NCBI GenBank assembly: GCA_027604005.1
Contig: JADGJT010000089.1
Location: 3,721 to 67,720, forward strand
DNA: 64,000 nucleotides
From: Dinochytrium kinnereticum
Lineage: Eukaryota > Chytridiomycota > Chytridiomycetes > Chytridiales > Chytridiaceae
Direction of reading: 5' to 3'
The position numbers were made by a program, and so were the translations under genes. Under the pieces are notes generated by a model. It was given only the letters and a program-made list of their open reading frames with translations. It searched no databases and was not told the origin of the DNA. Below, piece after piece: positions 12,301 to 26,441 of the stretch. Positions within the stretch are counted from its first letter, which is position 1; every line of letters starts with the position of its first letter.

Positions 12301-15300
12301 AGCGAAAGGGTGTTTTAAAAACGCTCGGTTGACGGGCTAAATGCGTAAATAACTTTCTGCGTAATCAGTTTGTACCTCCTTTCACTCTGGAGTCTCGGTA
12401 CATTGGATACCCTTTATTCGTCGATTTTATCGCAGTGGGAGTTTTCAAGAGCTGGCTTGCGGGAATACCTACTGGAAGGGAAATAAAGTATTTAGAGAAT
12501 GAAAATGGGTTTTCTCCTCCTTACTTAATGATCGCGTGGTTCCATTTATTCCAAACGGACCAGAAGGCGCCCCTGCCTCAAAACTTCCTAAGCGTGTGTC
12601 TAACGGTTGATTTGGCGGTCTCTTTGAAGGAGTTCCTTCGCCATCCTCAACAAGCTTGAGAGCAAACTGCAAAGCAGATTTCGAAATTGGCTTTAAATTC
12701 CTTCGACTTGCCGTTAGAAAACCAGATCCTATAGAGTCCATGACGGCCCCAGTTGCGTAATTTATGTCTGGATCACTGATCTCGAGTTTACGGTCTAAAT
12801 CTTCCCCTATGGGTTGTCTGAACCCCCGACAGGGATTTTCCCATGAGGTACCAGACTTAGAGCCTTCCTTGTCACCCCAATCGGAACTAAGTAAACTCCT
12901 ATGTGATAGAATGGTCTCCTCTGTATGCCGCCCAAGCCCAGGTAATGTACTGTTGTACTTCATATCGGTCGGCTCGGAACACGCCACTTGCAAAAGAGAA
13001 GAGGCTTTATCCTTTGCGGTCTTAGAAACTGGTGCAAGGTCTTTTCCGCCAGCGGTACTAAACCCAGAGCCTAGTGGCTGCGCACATGATCCGATATTGT
13101 CTCTCACAGTCTGAAGGGCAGAATATCGGTCTGACTTTGAAGATAGGCTATCAAACTCTAATCGTCGGCCGACAGAATGCGGCGAATCTAAAGTCGTATT
13201 TTCTGCATCTAATTGCTTGAAAAATGATGAAGCCTTTTCTTGTGCAAGCTTCGAAACGGGCTTGAGTCTCTTCCCACTAGCGGTGCTAAAGCCAGTTGAA
13301 TCTAATCGTAGAGATCTGTCGCTATTAACTTCAATCTTTACGTTGTTATCTTCTCCCTCTAATTCGTATGCACGGAAATCAACCTGGGTAGTCAAATCTT
13401 TCTCCATTGAGGCAGAGACCGGATTTAGCCTTTTCCCGCCAGCGGTTATGAGGCTAGATGAATCCAGATGGATATGCCGATCGTCGTTGATGCTGTAGTC
13501 CCCTGATCTTGATTCCGAGACCCGAGAATCAAGATCAATTGATCGAATTAGAGACAGGGCCTTATCCTTTGCTGCCCTAGAAACTTGGTGAATCTTTTTC
13601 CCACTGGCGGTACTAAAGCCAGCTGAGTTCATCTCAGAAAATATATCCTTAATTGCTGAGAGATTCGTGCCGCGACCCCCTGCTCCTAATTCGGGAAACC
13701 GAGAATCAGCCTCGGTTTCTTCGACTAGTGATATGGCTTTCCCTATTGCTTCTTTAGAAACAGGTTTCAGCCTTTTACCCCCAGCGGTGACGAAGCCAGG
13801 TAGATCTGGATTTAACGGTCTGTTGTTACTAACTCTGACATGTTTACAGTTATCCTGTATCTTTATCTCTGAAACACTAGAATCAGAGCTTGTTCCTCGG
13901 AGCAACGTTAAATCCTCTCCCTTAGGGGATTCAAAGAGAGGTTTGTGAATTTTCCTGCCAGCAGCACCACAGCTAAGTGAATCTGGATGGAACAGTCCAC
14001 TTTCAACATCCATGGGACATAGGCTGTGATCTTCTGCTTCTAATTCTCGGGGATCTTCTTCAGCTAATTCCGAAACAATAGAATCAACGTCCACTCCTCG
14101 AATCAAAGACAGAGTATTCTCCCTTGCGGCTGTGGAGACAGGCTTTAGCCTTTTCCCTCCAGGAGTACTAAAACCTAATGTCTCTGATACAGCGGGGCTC
14201 TGTCGAATTTCGGGATTAATAGGGGCAATGCTTATTCCTTTATCCCTAGGCTCAAGAGATAATGAGTTCTCTTTTGGTAAAGGCGTCACCGCTAGCCCCT
14301 TTCTGCCATCGTACGGACTATCGCCTAACGAGTTGCTCCCAAACAATAATTGCGGTGCTAACGGATCAGGTGCCTTCCGTTTAAAGGAAGACAATGAGGT
14401 TCGCTCTTCGTTGTCAACCTCCCGAAAAGAACAAGATCTTAAAACACCTTCATGTTCGGCTTTAGTGTTTTTTGAAAAGGGGTCGACTTGAGGATTTGCA
14501 TGGCTTTCGTGCCACTGAGCTGCGCCAGCAGCAGCAATAGAAGCGGTCATTTGTCTGATGAAGAACTTTTCCAAAGAGCTATCCCTAATCTTATAAGGCT
14601 GTGCTGTCATAGATACCGACTCACTTATCAATTCCAGAAACAGATGGCACGGTCCCAGTATTCCTTTCTTTACAATCCAGACCTTCCGAAATGCCAGCTT
14701 GCGAACTTGGTCTTTCCAAGGCGATACCAACACAAGGTGGTAAGAGACCGGAATGATTTAGTGATTCAGCAGGACTAGGTGCATCTTCAATGGGGTCTCT
14801 CTCTTTCCAATCTTTGCGTAATGGTGTTCTTGCAGGCCATTGACAAAATAATCCGGAATCGGGATCATTTAAGGAGCCACTCATTTGAAGATCTTTAGGG
14901 GAATTTACGCTGGAAAAGATACTGTGTTCCTCCTTTCCTGGCTTTGATAAAAAAGATTGAGGGGACTCGGTACATATTGTGTTTACCCCAAGGTTTTCAG
15001 AGTTGAGATCGAACCTTTCCAATTGAGTGCCTCGGGTTCGATGAGTGGATGCGAGCCTGGCGCGATGGGCTCGGCCTGAAATAATATTGTAAGCAAAGAA
15101 AACTAAGTTCACCCCAAACCTGCTCTTATCTTCATTTTCGGTGTTTGCGCCCAAATACTTGGCGGGAACTGATTTTGATGAATTTCGTTGTATAAAATTA
15201 CCTCACCGACTCCGGTGCAGACACAGACGACGAATTCTTTTTCCTCCTCTTTCGCGTTTTTTTCTTCCTTTGAGGCTTTATGTCAGGAGTCCTTGAAAGG

Positions 15301-15953
15301 ACTTCAATATTGCCAGGAATGCCTTCAAGCGTTGTTAATAAAGTACAAAAACATTACTTGAAACAAAAATGTAAAATCATGCCCACCGTCGGATCGAACT
15401 GGAGATAATCCTCTCATCCCAAAAAAATTACGTGTACTCGATAAGTTGACTGGATCAAATGACACAGGTGCGATTTTTAACGGGGTTTCCATTGACGGGC
15501 TCCATCCATGGACTTCACGATCACTAGACGCAAAATGAAGCGGTTTCACCGATTGAGTTGTTTCTAAACCAAACTCTTTTCTTTTTGTGCCGGTGACTCT
15601 GCTTACTTTATGTGCTTTGAAGATAAGAAAAATATTTTTTGGGTGCGATCACCTGAGGTTGGGCTCCAAGCTTGAAAAATCTTGAGCGGTTGATCCTGTG
15701 AAAAAAACGGGGAGGACCGGGCGACCATTTGCAAGGTGGCTGCTTTTCTGGAATCCGGTTGAATTTCAGCATAGCTACCCAAATCCATCCGTTTTCGAGG
15801 GCGATGGCATGCATCTGATAACGGTAATTGCATGTCACGGGAGATCACAGATGCATTGCCTTGTAACATTCCAGTGGTTTCATCTCGAACAGTAAACGAC
15901 TGCAGCAGATCCCATTCCCATTCGTCTTTGCCCTCTGGACTGGACTTGAACAT
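9355..15953 (-). CDS. BRCA2: BRCA2 homologue
   Basis: Homologous-recombination mediator that loads RAD51 on RPA-coated single-stranded DNA. The N-terminal exon begins MFKSSPEGKDEWEWDLL. Exon 2 follows by a phase-consistent splice near 15655/15566, then a basic NLS-like patch (KKKTRKRRKK) near 15260. The central exon, about 12473-14586, carries about eight BRC-like repeats. Next come the VFKTPFRYPP segment and the helical domain (HYKWIIWKFAGLIRRFP, near 11880), then OB1 (VELTDGWYRIPV; ARWDSRLGFLNKRPF), a short Tower-like helix, OB2 (LTIWGPDNM...EEGRRYLV) and OB3 (SCRECADVDVGTFIDVMIVVV). These match the known BRCA2 DNA-binding domain in order. A 3' exon of about 210 codons after OB3 has no counterpart I recognise. 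At least ten introns are present. The start is uncertain: 15953 is the first in-frame ATG, but a small upstream exon at 16096-16119 spliced to about 15995 is also in phase. Confidence 0.92.
12660..14178 (-). repeat. BRC-like repeat array of BRCA2 (about eight units)
   Basis: Units in protein order: GFSTPGGKRLKPVS (near 14140-14176), LSCGAAGRKIHKPL (near 13945), GFVTAGGKRLKPVS (near 13770), GFSTASGKKIHQVS (near 13590), SLITAGGKRLNPVS (near 13430), GFSTASGKRLKPVS (near 13265), GFSTAGGKDLAPVS (near 13040) and GFLTASRRNLKPIS (near 12700). Spacing is mostly 160-220 bp. The FxTA tetrad known to bind RAD51 is present in five units, changed to FSTP in one and to LITA in one, and lost in LSCGAAG. Several units keep a second hydrophobic module downstream (such as ALSLIRSID or ASSFFKQLD), comparable to the LFDE-type element. 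Confidence 0.88.
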
Positions 15954-15977
15954 GTCAAGTCCGAAAAACGAGGTCAA

Positions 15978-16431
15978 ATCAAAATTGAACTTGTTAGAGT
16001 TCCTGTAGCAGTTCTTTCTGCGTTGGGTATAGCTTTTTGTTCGTTCTTAAGGGAAACAACAAAGTGGATTCTTGTCATTTACATGATTTAATCACTGTGA
16101 AGCTGGACACAACTTCCATTGAAATTTAATGTAAGGATGAAAGGTGGCTACGAGCAATCTCGAAGCACAAACCTTTCGCTAGACTCAAACTACTTTACCA
16201 TCTCTGTTTATATATCGAAAGCAATTATTTTTTGTAAGTAAGGTTTACCACATCGTTCATTACTTCTCTTCTTCGCGATTGATTTTGTGGTTGAAACATC
16301 AGCAATAATATGTAACAATGAACGGAAGAACAGCAGAACAGCTTTTATTTGCTTTGAGTTAAAGATATCTGACAAGAAGAAGATTAAAATAATCAATAAA
16401 ACAAAGCACGGGGCTGATTATTGGGCGTGAC
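15978..16431. other. BRCA2 5' region and SEC1 3' UTR
   Basis: AT-rich spacer. It contains a candidate first coding exon for BRCA2 (minus strand, 16096-16119, starting MEVVSSFT). The side next to SEC1 looks like a 3' UTR. No other coding region is seen. Confidence 0.4.
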
Positions 16432-19345
16432 TTATGTGGCCTTTTTCTTGAAGATGTTCTTAAGGCCTTTCTTGTCTTTCTCTTCTTTTACTGCGGGCTC
16501 TTTTGCCACGGAATCGTTAGGGGTGGCTGGGCTGAGCATAGTATTGCTCCCTTTGGGTGAAACGCCTGAGTCTACTAGATTGGACAAGGACGAGTTGAGG
16601 GTTTGTGAGCCCAAATTAGTGTAGCCGTCGGGTTTGTGGAGCTCCTTAAGAATCCGAATGTATTGAGTGGGGTTGTGTAGATTTGTCGATCCTGATAATA
16701 AAGGATTATACTTTAATTAGCTGCTAATTACTACACCAAAATCTCACCAATGAGAATATCTCTTTTTGACTCCTTCATGACTTCATAGCATGCTCGTATT
16801 TCGGAAAATGTTGCACCCCCAAGCATAAAAAGGATAATGCGCGGTCCATTACGGCGGTACTCTTCTTCCTCTGCGGTCGCCATTTTCACGGAGGATGAAT
16901 CGTTCCCGGAGGAAAATGTGGATTTTGCCTTAGTCGCCCAGCTTGGACGCGTCGTTCGTAAAGAATAAGGGTTCCCTGCGTTCGGGAGTGGTTGTAATGG
17001 ATTTGATGCTGCCCTTGAGTGAGACTTTGCTGATGCGGTGGACTTTGAAGAGCCAATATCTTCAGGCAACGGCTCCTTTATCCATGGAAATATAGATGTA
17101 TCTACATTATTCGCTACTTGATCCTGTAAAAATCCCTAAGTCTTACACCTGGAACTATTTAATACCTCAAGGAGATACTTGACCATAGGGACGTAACGAG
17201 AAAGATCGTAAGGTAGCTCATCATCGCCCTTCTTCTTCTTCTTCTTCCTTTTTTCAGCAGTTCTCGTGTGATAAGAATACTTGTTTGCCTTTTTGTTTTA
17301 AATTGGATACTGTGAGAAATTATTCCAAACCTCTTTCTTTTTCTTTTTATCAGAGTTTGAAGTAAGCTTTACTCCAATCAAGCCCAGATTAGTGATTGCT
17401 TGGGAGTCCTCCAATGACAGCTTTGAGGCTTCTAAAAGTCGGCGCCGATCTGCATCCATGATACCTTCTTGGGCGATGATGTAGAGAATAAGCAGGCGAA
17501 GCTTGTCATATGCCCTAGTGCACTTTATGAGCATCCTCCAATGTCACGAATCTTACTGTATAGAGGGATCATCCAAAAGTGGACCCATATTTATAATTAT
17601 ATTCTTAGGGATTTTGCCGTCCGCAGTTTCCCCAGTTGCAAGGTCCTTTTTGAAAACAAAACAGTCAGCTAATTTTTTTAAGGGAAGTCAAGCTCATGTT
17701 CAAAAAATCAAATACGAGAATTAAAGGATAACTGAAGAGCATTCATTTCTTTTTGTAAAAAAAAAAAACAACAACTGAGAAAGTTTGGGGAAATATCACA
17801 TAAATCACCTGTTCAACAGCTGCCAACGAGTCAAGTCTTCTTCTCTCAAAAAGAGATTTGCATTCTTGGCATATATTGATATGCACGGAAAACTATAAAA
17901 TCTTTAGTAAGAGTTGTTGTCTTAATCACCTTTGATTTCATATCCTGAAACTCTGGCAATGAGGTCAAAGTGTCTTTAAGCTGATTCAAATTTTGAATTC
18001 CCTCCAAACTGTATCGTTATCGATAGGTTATTTAATAATTGAGCAAACCTCTCATCATGCCCCAAAGCTGTAAGTGCGGCCTTATTTTCCGTCAAAAACC
18101 GGTTAAACGTATCCCGAATGTATTCAACAGCCTCAGCAAAATGCCAATATCGAATCAGCATCTAGATATCAATCAGACTTTCAGCTCTATCGCACAGGAA
18201 ACAACATAAATTGAGTCGGACTCATCAAGAGTAGCCTTTTGTTTCAGCCCGTCTTCAGAACCCTCAGAATGATACCTGATATAAATAGGTTACATCAAGA
18301 TGAAAAAAGGAATCCATACACATATTTTCCTCCTTCTGTCACCAGTAGATCATTGATCATTGCCTGATAGGTAAACTCATGCAAAAAAGGCGCCATTAAG
18401 TCGAATGGCCTCTCGGCTAAAATCATAATAGCTCTTTTATATAGACTCTTTGGAGGGAAGTCCGTATCATTTTTTTGAAGCTCTTCAAGCTCGTTTTCTA
18501 AAGCCATGCCCAAACGGTAAGAAAACGAAGTGCCTTCGCCGGATGGATCATAATAGCGAATAAACGGTCGTTCCCCCAGTGTTGACAAAACTGATACCAA
18601 CTAAAAAGGTAAGAAACGACTTCTAATCCATGCTACCTTTTTGGCGATGGATGTTAATTCAAGTTGCTGAGTAGCGGGGTCAATTGGATTGTATAAAGCG
18701 AACAAGCTATTTGAAGAATCAACAGAAAAGACGTGATGATCATGCGCTGAAAATGTTAACGTTTGATAATTATGAACAAAAACCCAAGAAGTCCACAAAG
18801 AGCTCCCGTACAGTTTTCAAATATTGAATAGTGATTGCTGACTTTTTTATAATTGCAAATAGCTCGTCTGATAAAGCTAGAAAAAACGAGTTTAACAGAT
18901 ATCGGCATGCCCAGACTATGCAAAAGGATAGAATTTTACCTGAAGTGAAGAAGACATGTGCTGCTGCATACATGGGTTTAGGCCGTGAAAAGTCCTCAAC
19001 CAGTGCTTTGACTGAATCAATAGTGGGAGTAATAAAGTATATAGCCTCCTTTTGGGAATACGATGTCCTTTTTCTTGAAATATCCTCCACAACTGTTATT
19101 TTTTAGCCTCAAGCTTCCGTAAAGAGCTGTATCCTTACGGGTTACGTTCTCCTCCAATATGTCGTGCATTTTGCAGACACTGTTCAGGATCTTCAAAGCC
19201 TTTGAGTCGACAACCACAATCTTCCATTTCGACGCAGGCTGAATCGCCCTTATCATGTCAACAATGATTTCTGGGCTTCGTTGAGTTCTTAATCCTTAAA
19301 GATGCTTATCTCACTCTTCCGAATGGCATCCTTGAGATTCGACAT
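16432..19345 (-). CDS. SEC1: Sec1/Munc18-family protein (SM protein)
   Basis: SM proteins bind syntaxin-type SNAREs and drive SNARE assembly, here most likely for exocytosis at the plasma membrane. The chained product starts MSNLKDAIRKS and continues with SKWKIVVVDSKALKILNSVC and a MEDISRKR..EAIYFITPT segment, as in Munc18 domain 1. Later segments are RPFIRYYDPSGEG, ILAERPFDLMAPFLHEFTYQ (the domain 3 core), DSDSIYV, MLIRYWHFAEAV, and KLRLLILYIIAQEGIMDADR. The C-terminal block ends with GPRIILFMLGGATFSEIRAC, the hallmark SM 'F.GG.T..E.R' motif. A Ser-rich linker precedes that block, and the protein ends in a lysine-rich tail (KDKKGLKNIFKKKAT). There are about ten short introns; the first junction after RKS is not resolved. 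VPS33, SLY1 and VPS45 are less likely because the segments match the Sec1/STXBP1 type best. Confidence 0.88.
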
Positions 19346-19474
19346 TTCGAATTGTCAAGTGCCTGACCCAAAAATAATTGATAGGATTTAAAGCCCGACG
19401 ACCAACATTACGGAATAACAGAGCAGGATAAATAGCACAATATATTACAAATAAAAGAATGAGCAACGCATAAA

Positions 19475-22400
19475 TCATTGCGTCAAATTAGGACGCAACG
19501 ACAGAGCTTTTGCAATTATGAAAAGCTTCCCAGGGCCTCCTTTTTCAACCGGCATATCGCGGGAAGATGCTTGAAGCAAAACCCTCTCAATATAAGGTAA
19601 ATGTCCAAACGTTGGACTATTGCTGAGCCTCACCAGCTCCGCCTCAGTGTGAGAGTCGGCCGGTAAGAGTGTAAGATCAAGTCTATCCTGATCCGGAGCC
19701 CTCCAGAGCCCAACAATCTTTGAGACGTAATTGAATCTTAGGGGCAGGATATACGGTGGGTCCGTCGATCCTGGCCTTGAAAATCGAAACTGTGGAGAAA
19801 GATTAGTTTTATGGACGAAGAACGATAATAAAAACAGGTTTGCTACAAGGAGAACTTACCACTAGACTGATCCTTCCTTTATCCCTCTCAATTATAGTCG
19901 CGGGTGAGCGTACAGGAGGCAAATACGACGGAGAGCCCTCCGGAACATTAAGGCACCACTCCAGGCGCCAAATCGGGGTTTTTGTAAGGCTCGACCTTTC
20001 AAGCTTCGTAATCTGAGCTAGATCATTCAACGCTATGTGAGGCAAAACTATAAAATCAATCATGCTGCTAAGAACGGCACGATGGTCACCAGATTCTGGC
20101 TTTAGCGTGTTGATCTTACGAGGAAATAGCAGGGTCAATACCGCACGACCATAAGTCTACCTACCTTTTCTACTAAAATGTTCAAATCTTCTTGTCCAAT
20201 TCGGAACGAAGGTGGTGGTGGTACGCTTGGATTCTGGTTCGGCTCGCGGTCTTTTTCCAATTAGAAAAAAAAAACATATTTGACCGTCTTACCGCGAAGA
20301 ACCAACTTGACTTTCCATGCCCCTGAAGTACTTCCTATTAAGCCGCCAACACCGATCGGAACGCTAAACATAATCCTTAGATTATTCGGTTGAAACTGAA
20401 TACGATCAAAATCAGGCAATTCTAGGGCCTTCTGATGTATGAAATATAATAGAGCGATATTCTCTAAGTGCCTTTCGATTCGGTCAAACACCGGCAGCAA
20501 AAGGTTCGGCGAAAAGACCACCCCATGAGGCAGGGCCAAAACCGTTGCATTTTGAGAGGCCTCAGACGATACCAAAATCTCAGAAATCTGGCCCACTAAA
20601 TGTGGGAAGGTTATCAGCGTTTCCGTAATGTCGGAAAAGTATTCGACGGGTTTCAATTGAACTTTTTCAGAGTCTGACGCGTAGAAGGCATCAAACAATC
20701 CCACAAGCCCACCCTTAAGAAAGTGAAAGTCTACGCCGTAGAGCCCATATTCAAGCCTCAGACACATATTGCCCTTTGCGTAGATCCTGACTAGAGGAAT
20801 TGACCCAGACTCGACGACATGCTTCATGCCAGATTTCCGCACCTCTAGGTCTCGTAGAGAGCTAACCAACGGTGATAAGGACGAAACTCGCTATTAAGTA
20901 CAAGCAAATAGAGTAAGTGAGCAGAACATTTTGAAGCGAGATTAACCGTCCAACGGAAAATGCGAGGAATAAGCAAACATATTTTTAAAACAAGTACTAA
21001 TGTACATAGGGCGGAAGACAGACCTACCTCTAAAAGAGAAACTACATTAAATTGTGCCGAAAGATATTTCTCGAGCAAACGATTCAACCCGGCCGTAAAG
21101 CTTGGCTCTACCCCAGAATCTTGAAGCGAGTATCGGACTTGAACCAAATCATCCAAGACTTTCTCTTCTTCCCCACTACCTTTAGCCTCGCAGAATATCG
21201 AGAGCATCGCGGTAGGATGCTTTGAATTATTATTCAACTCAATATTGAGCTTAAATAGGTCGAAGGAAATCACTGATATGCTATTCTGAAGGCACCAACG
21301 CTGCCGAAGATTGATCTGCATCGCAAAGCGAGAGATAATAGCCATTCGTAAGAGGGTCTTAAGTAGGGTATTAATGGCTTTCGATTCCAATTCCAGTTGA
21401 AAAGTAAGGACCGCAGTTTCCTTATCATAGCTCATCGAATTATCTTTAGAGAGAAAAAAAGGTGTACATCATTAAGTCCTTTCTTTTAAATGGCACCACA
21501 AATGCTAAACAGAGTCTTACCAGAAAAATCTAACGAAATTAGCGGTAAGAGTTTCGGCCTAAGACGCATTTTCGCTGTCGCCCTAAAACTCGACAACCCC
21601 TGTATTCCCCTTGCTAGATCCTGAGCCGCAGGTACCGCTTGGCCCTCCGGCTCAATCACTCGAAAATGCTGAATGGATATAAAAACCCCAACAAAAGGAT
21701 CGAAGTTCGTGTCTTGCATAGAGCACAAATGGTCACCGTGCTTCTTGGTATAAGCTTCCAGCAGAGCAGATGACCTTATAAGAATTAAAGGATCCTTCGA
21801 CGCAATGGACCCTTCATCAACTTCCAAGGCATGATCCGACCGTTGAAATATATAAGAATACTTAATAGAGCTATGCTTTAGCTCATTGAGGAGCTTAGTA
21901 AGAGCAAGCTGTTTTCTGAAAAGAACATAAGCTAAGACGTAGATGATGTGAGGTACCTGCAAAGAAGCACGACCGAACTAAGGGCATCCAAATCCATCCT
22001 ATCCCACCGGCAGTCCTCTCCTATATCCCTTTTTAAATCTCCTTCCATCGAGGTAGCCGTTATCGGAAGAGGTGAAGCAGATGTAAGAAACAGTACACCA
22101 CTCTCCGCTCGCCTAAATAAGATATCAGCTCTAGCACAACATAAAGTAAAAAACACAGACCCAATCTTAATAAACCATACTCTGTAAAAATCTTCACTTG
22201 ATGCAGAACCATTTTGTTTGCAAGGATCCCGACAAACAGCCACAGCAATGAAGACTCCGAAGTTCTCGTTTGGAAAACCGAAAATAGCGACGTGCTCCAT
22301 CGACTCTACTCCCAATATAGACTTTGCCGAGGAATCTAACTGCGCTGCTTTTATACAATCTAATCCAAGATATGCGCCAAAGACATCAATTTGACTGATC

Positions 22401-24438
22401 AGAATGACCCGCCTCAAATTCAAAAGGGCGAGGCCCGCGCAGGCAGGATCCTTATTGATTGTATCCTCAATCACCTTAATCTTATCGATGATTGTCCTGC
22501 CTCCTTCTGACTCACCAGAAGGCTGGGTTGACACAAGAGAGATCAGTTCGCTGTAACTGATCACAATCTTCCCAGATCTAATATCAAAATCGAGTCTAAT
22601 CGAATGATTTGGCCGGTAGAGGATAGTGATAGACGGAAGACTATCCGAGTTCTCGACCAACTCAATCTCGTTTAGCCAGTCTCCTCCACTACCTGGGCTG
22701 TTCAACACGCCCAGAATCTCTTTATGTAGTGCCATCATCACATCTCGACCCTTTCTCTCCGCAGCCGCGACAAGAAGGGATTCGACATCTAAAGATGATG
22801 CACTGTATCCAAGTTCGGCTCCATCATCGAATTTGGTTTCCTTATTTGACAAAGGATCCCGGCTAAAAATTCTAGCCAATATAAAGTGAGCTGGCCCCGC
22901 CAAATCTCCAATTGTGTATGCTTCAAGTAAAGAAAGAGAGTCACCGTAAAGAGAATCGGCAGAGGTAGAGGACTTGATCGCAATCTCCAGGTAATTCGCT
23001 GATACCGTCGACTGCCCACCGGTCCAAAAATGAATACTCAGGCTCGGGGAAGGGCTCTTCTCAAATTTCGTCATTATCTTATCTTTCCATCGCGTTCTCG
23101 ACAATGATATCGTCTCCTTGTGTTAACATAAAAAACCGGCTTTTGTTTACCTGTATTTTGAGGATTTCGAGTTGTAGATTAAGACAGATAAGGTGTAGGT
23201 AATCGTAGAGGGCGACGAGCGGCCAGGAAGTCCTCGGCCGCCGACTCCCAAGGATGTTTTTCGTTAAAAGTTCCTTCCTTCCTGAGCGCAAAAATTGACG
23301 GACTTTATCAAAGATGCTGCTTTTTTGATCGTCTTTGAGCCGAGTCACATCTGTTTATTCCATTAGAAAGCAAACATTGCTTTTTAATTTCATCACCGTC
23401 GAATTCGGAAACCCCTGATCTAACGAGAATATCTAGTGAGTTAACTTCCCAGATGAACTCGTCTTCCGTCCCGCCGACAGTCAAAGAGATCTCAAATTCA
23501 TCTTTCACTCTAAATAACACGCAGCCGTTTTCTTGTACCCAAAATAGTTAAAAAGATACAGCCAATCGTGCATGTAGTACCTATGGTCATGCTTTCACGA
23601 AAGGCGAGCGGCACAACCTCATGGAAAAGGACGCGCATAGCTAAGGACTGCTCAATAAATTTGACGGTACCCATTATGTCTTTTTTCGTAAGAGGTAGCG
23701 GGCCAACTAATTCTTTCTGGAATGAATTCATTAGTCGAGCTGAGTCCCTTTCAGTTCTTCATAAGCAACAAATAAATGGACCGCACAAATGACATACCTT
23801 AATAATACTGGGTAGCCGTCGATAGCGACCGGTCGTTAGAACATCAATTGCTGTAACAATATCATAACTCTGATCCCTATTACTTGATCAGCCTCCGTGT
23901 CCAACCCAGGTGTACAAACCTTGCCCCTTTCATCTCTGCATGTATTCTTGCAAGACCATCTGCAACAAGAACAAAGCATGCATCCTGAGAATCTAAAAAA
24001 GCATGCAAGTTCTATTCCCATTTAAAGCCTATAAAAAAAAACAATTACCTGTAGCTTCTGAACGTCTTCCGCAACTTTTCCCCATCTAAACAAAACCAAA
24101 AGTTTCATGAATTGCTGCCGCGTCGTTGTTGTATATCGCAGCAGCGTCGACTTCCTGTCAAGATCAGTTGCATTGGGCAAACTTAAGGGAATAATTCAGA
24201 AACTGCAAATAAGAAGTCGGCCAAGATAAACGAACGTTTCGCTCATGTTCTGAAGGTTGGCAAAGGACTGCTGAATCATCTTTCCCAAGATGTCCTTCAA
24301 TGGAACCATCCCGTCAACCACAACTGGAACATCCCCTATAAAGGCTTGTACCAATGCCGCTTGCGAGGCATGCGCGGGTTCGGACACATCGGAAGGGTTG
24401 CTAGGAGGTGGTGAGGGCCGTACGTCTTCCCCAGCCAT
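19475..24438 (-). CDS. MED14: Mediator complex subunit 14 (Rgr1)
   Basis: MED14 is the backbone subunit linking head, middle and tail of Mediator. The N-terminal exon (start MAGEDVRPSPPPSNPSD, first ATG at 24438) contains VPLKDILGKMIQQSFANLQN, the typical MED14 entry helix. It is followed by TRQQFMKLLVLFRWGKVAED and by VYSVIEALDVLTTGRYRRLP, then LPLTKKDIMGTVKFIEQSL, all matching the MED14 N-terminal domain. The remaining 4 kb is a series of long exons (for example about 21932-23090 and 20261-21430) of diverse globular sequence, as expected for this weakly conserved subunit, ending ALSLRPNLTQ. Length, about 1,500 residues, is normal. The start lies only 54 bp after the stop of the upstream kinase gene on the same strand, so the promoter must be tiny or sit inside the kinase 3' end. 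SEC1 follows 130 bp downstream. Confidence 0.85.
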
Positions 24439-24492
24439 CTGTCCATGCAACCTTCACAGAAATCGACAGAAGAATTTTTATTTGTCAAAGGC

Positions 24493-26065
<1,573 letters not shown>

Positions 26066-26441
26066 CCTGGAAGGAGTGTTCGGTTATTTTACCAGTCAAC
26101 GTTCCCTTAAGGAAGCAAGGAGGTGTGGGCAAGGAGGAATTGCAACACAATTTTTTATGGGTATGGGGTTCTGTGGGACAAGGCCCATTTTTTGTTGGAT
26201 GGACAGTTGGACACAGCCAACTCCAGCATCAACTGCAACGTGCAACTGACAACGCTCGGAATGATCTTTCCTGACGGGATCACTCAAAGATTATGCACGC
26301 TCAGCCTTTAGTATCTTCAGAAACTTAAAGTAAAATGGCTCATTCACTGTTGTGTGCTTTACCAGCCTCGTCAGTCGCTGTGGGTGGTTTATAGAAGATT
26401 ACGACAGGATGTTATTCCTTCTATTAAGAGCTCGAAAGGGC
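26066..26441. other. Gap between TRM13 3' end and kinase 5' end
   Basis: Holds the kinase promoter and the TRM13 3' UTR. Short overlapping frames are open but none shows coding character. No RNA gene is seen. Confidence 0.5.

Noticed and set aside
13217..13498. Plus-strand ORFs with repeated FSLFPPAV-like motifs
   Set aside because: These are reverse-strand shadows of the BRC repeats (GKRLKPVS read backwards), not a separate repeat protein.
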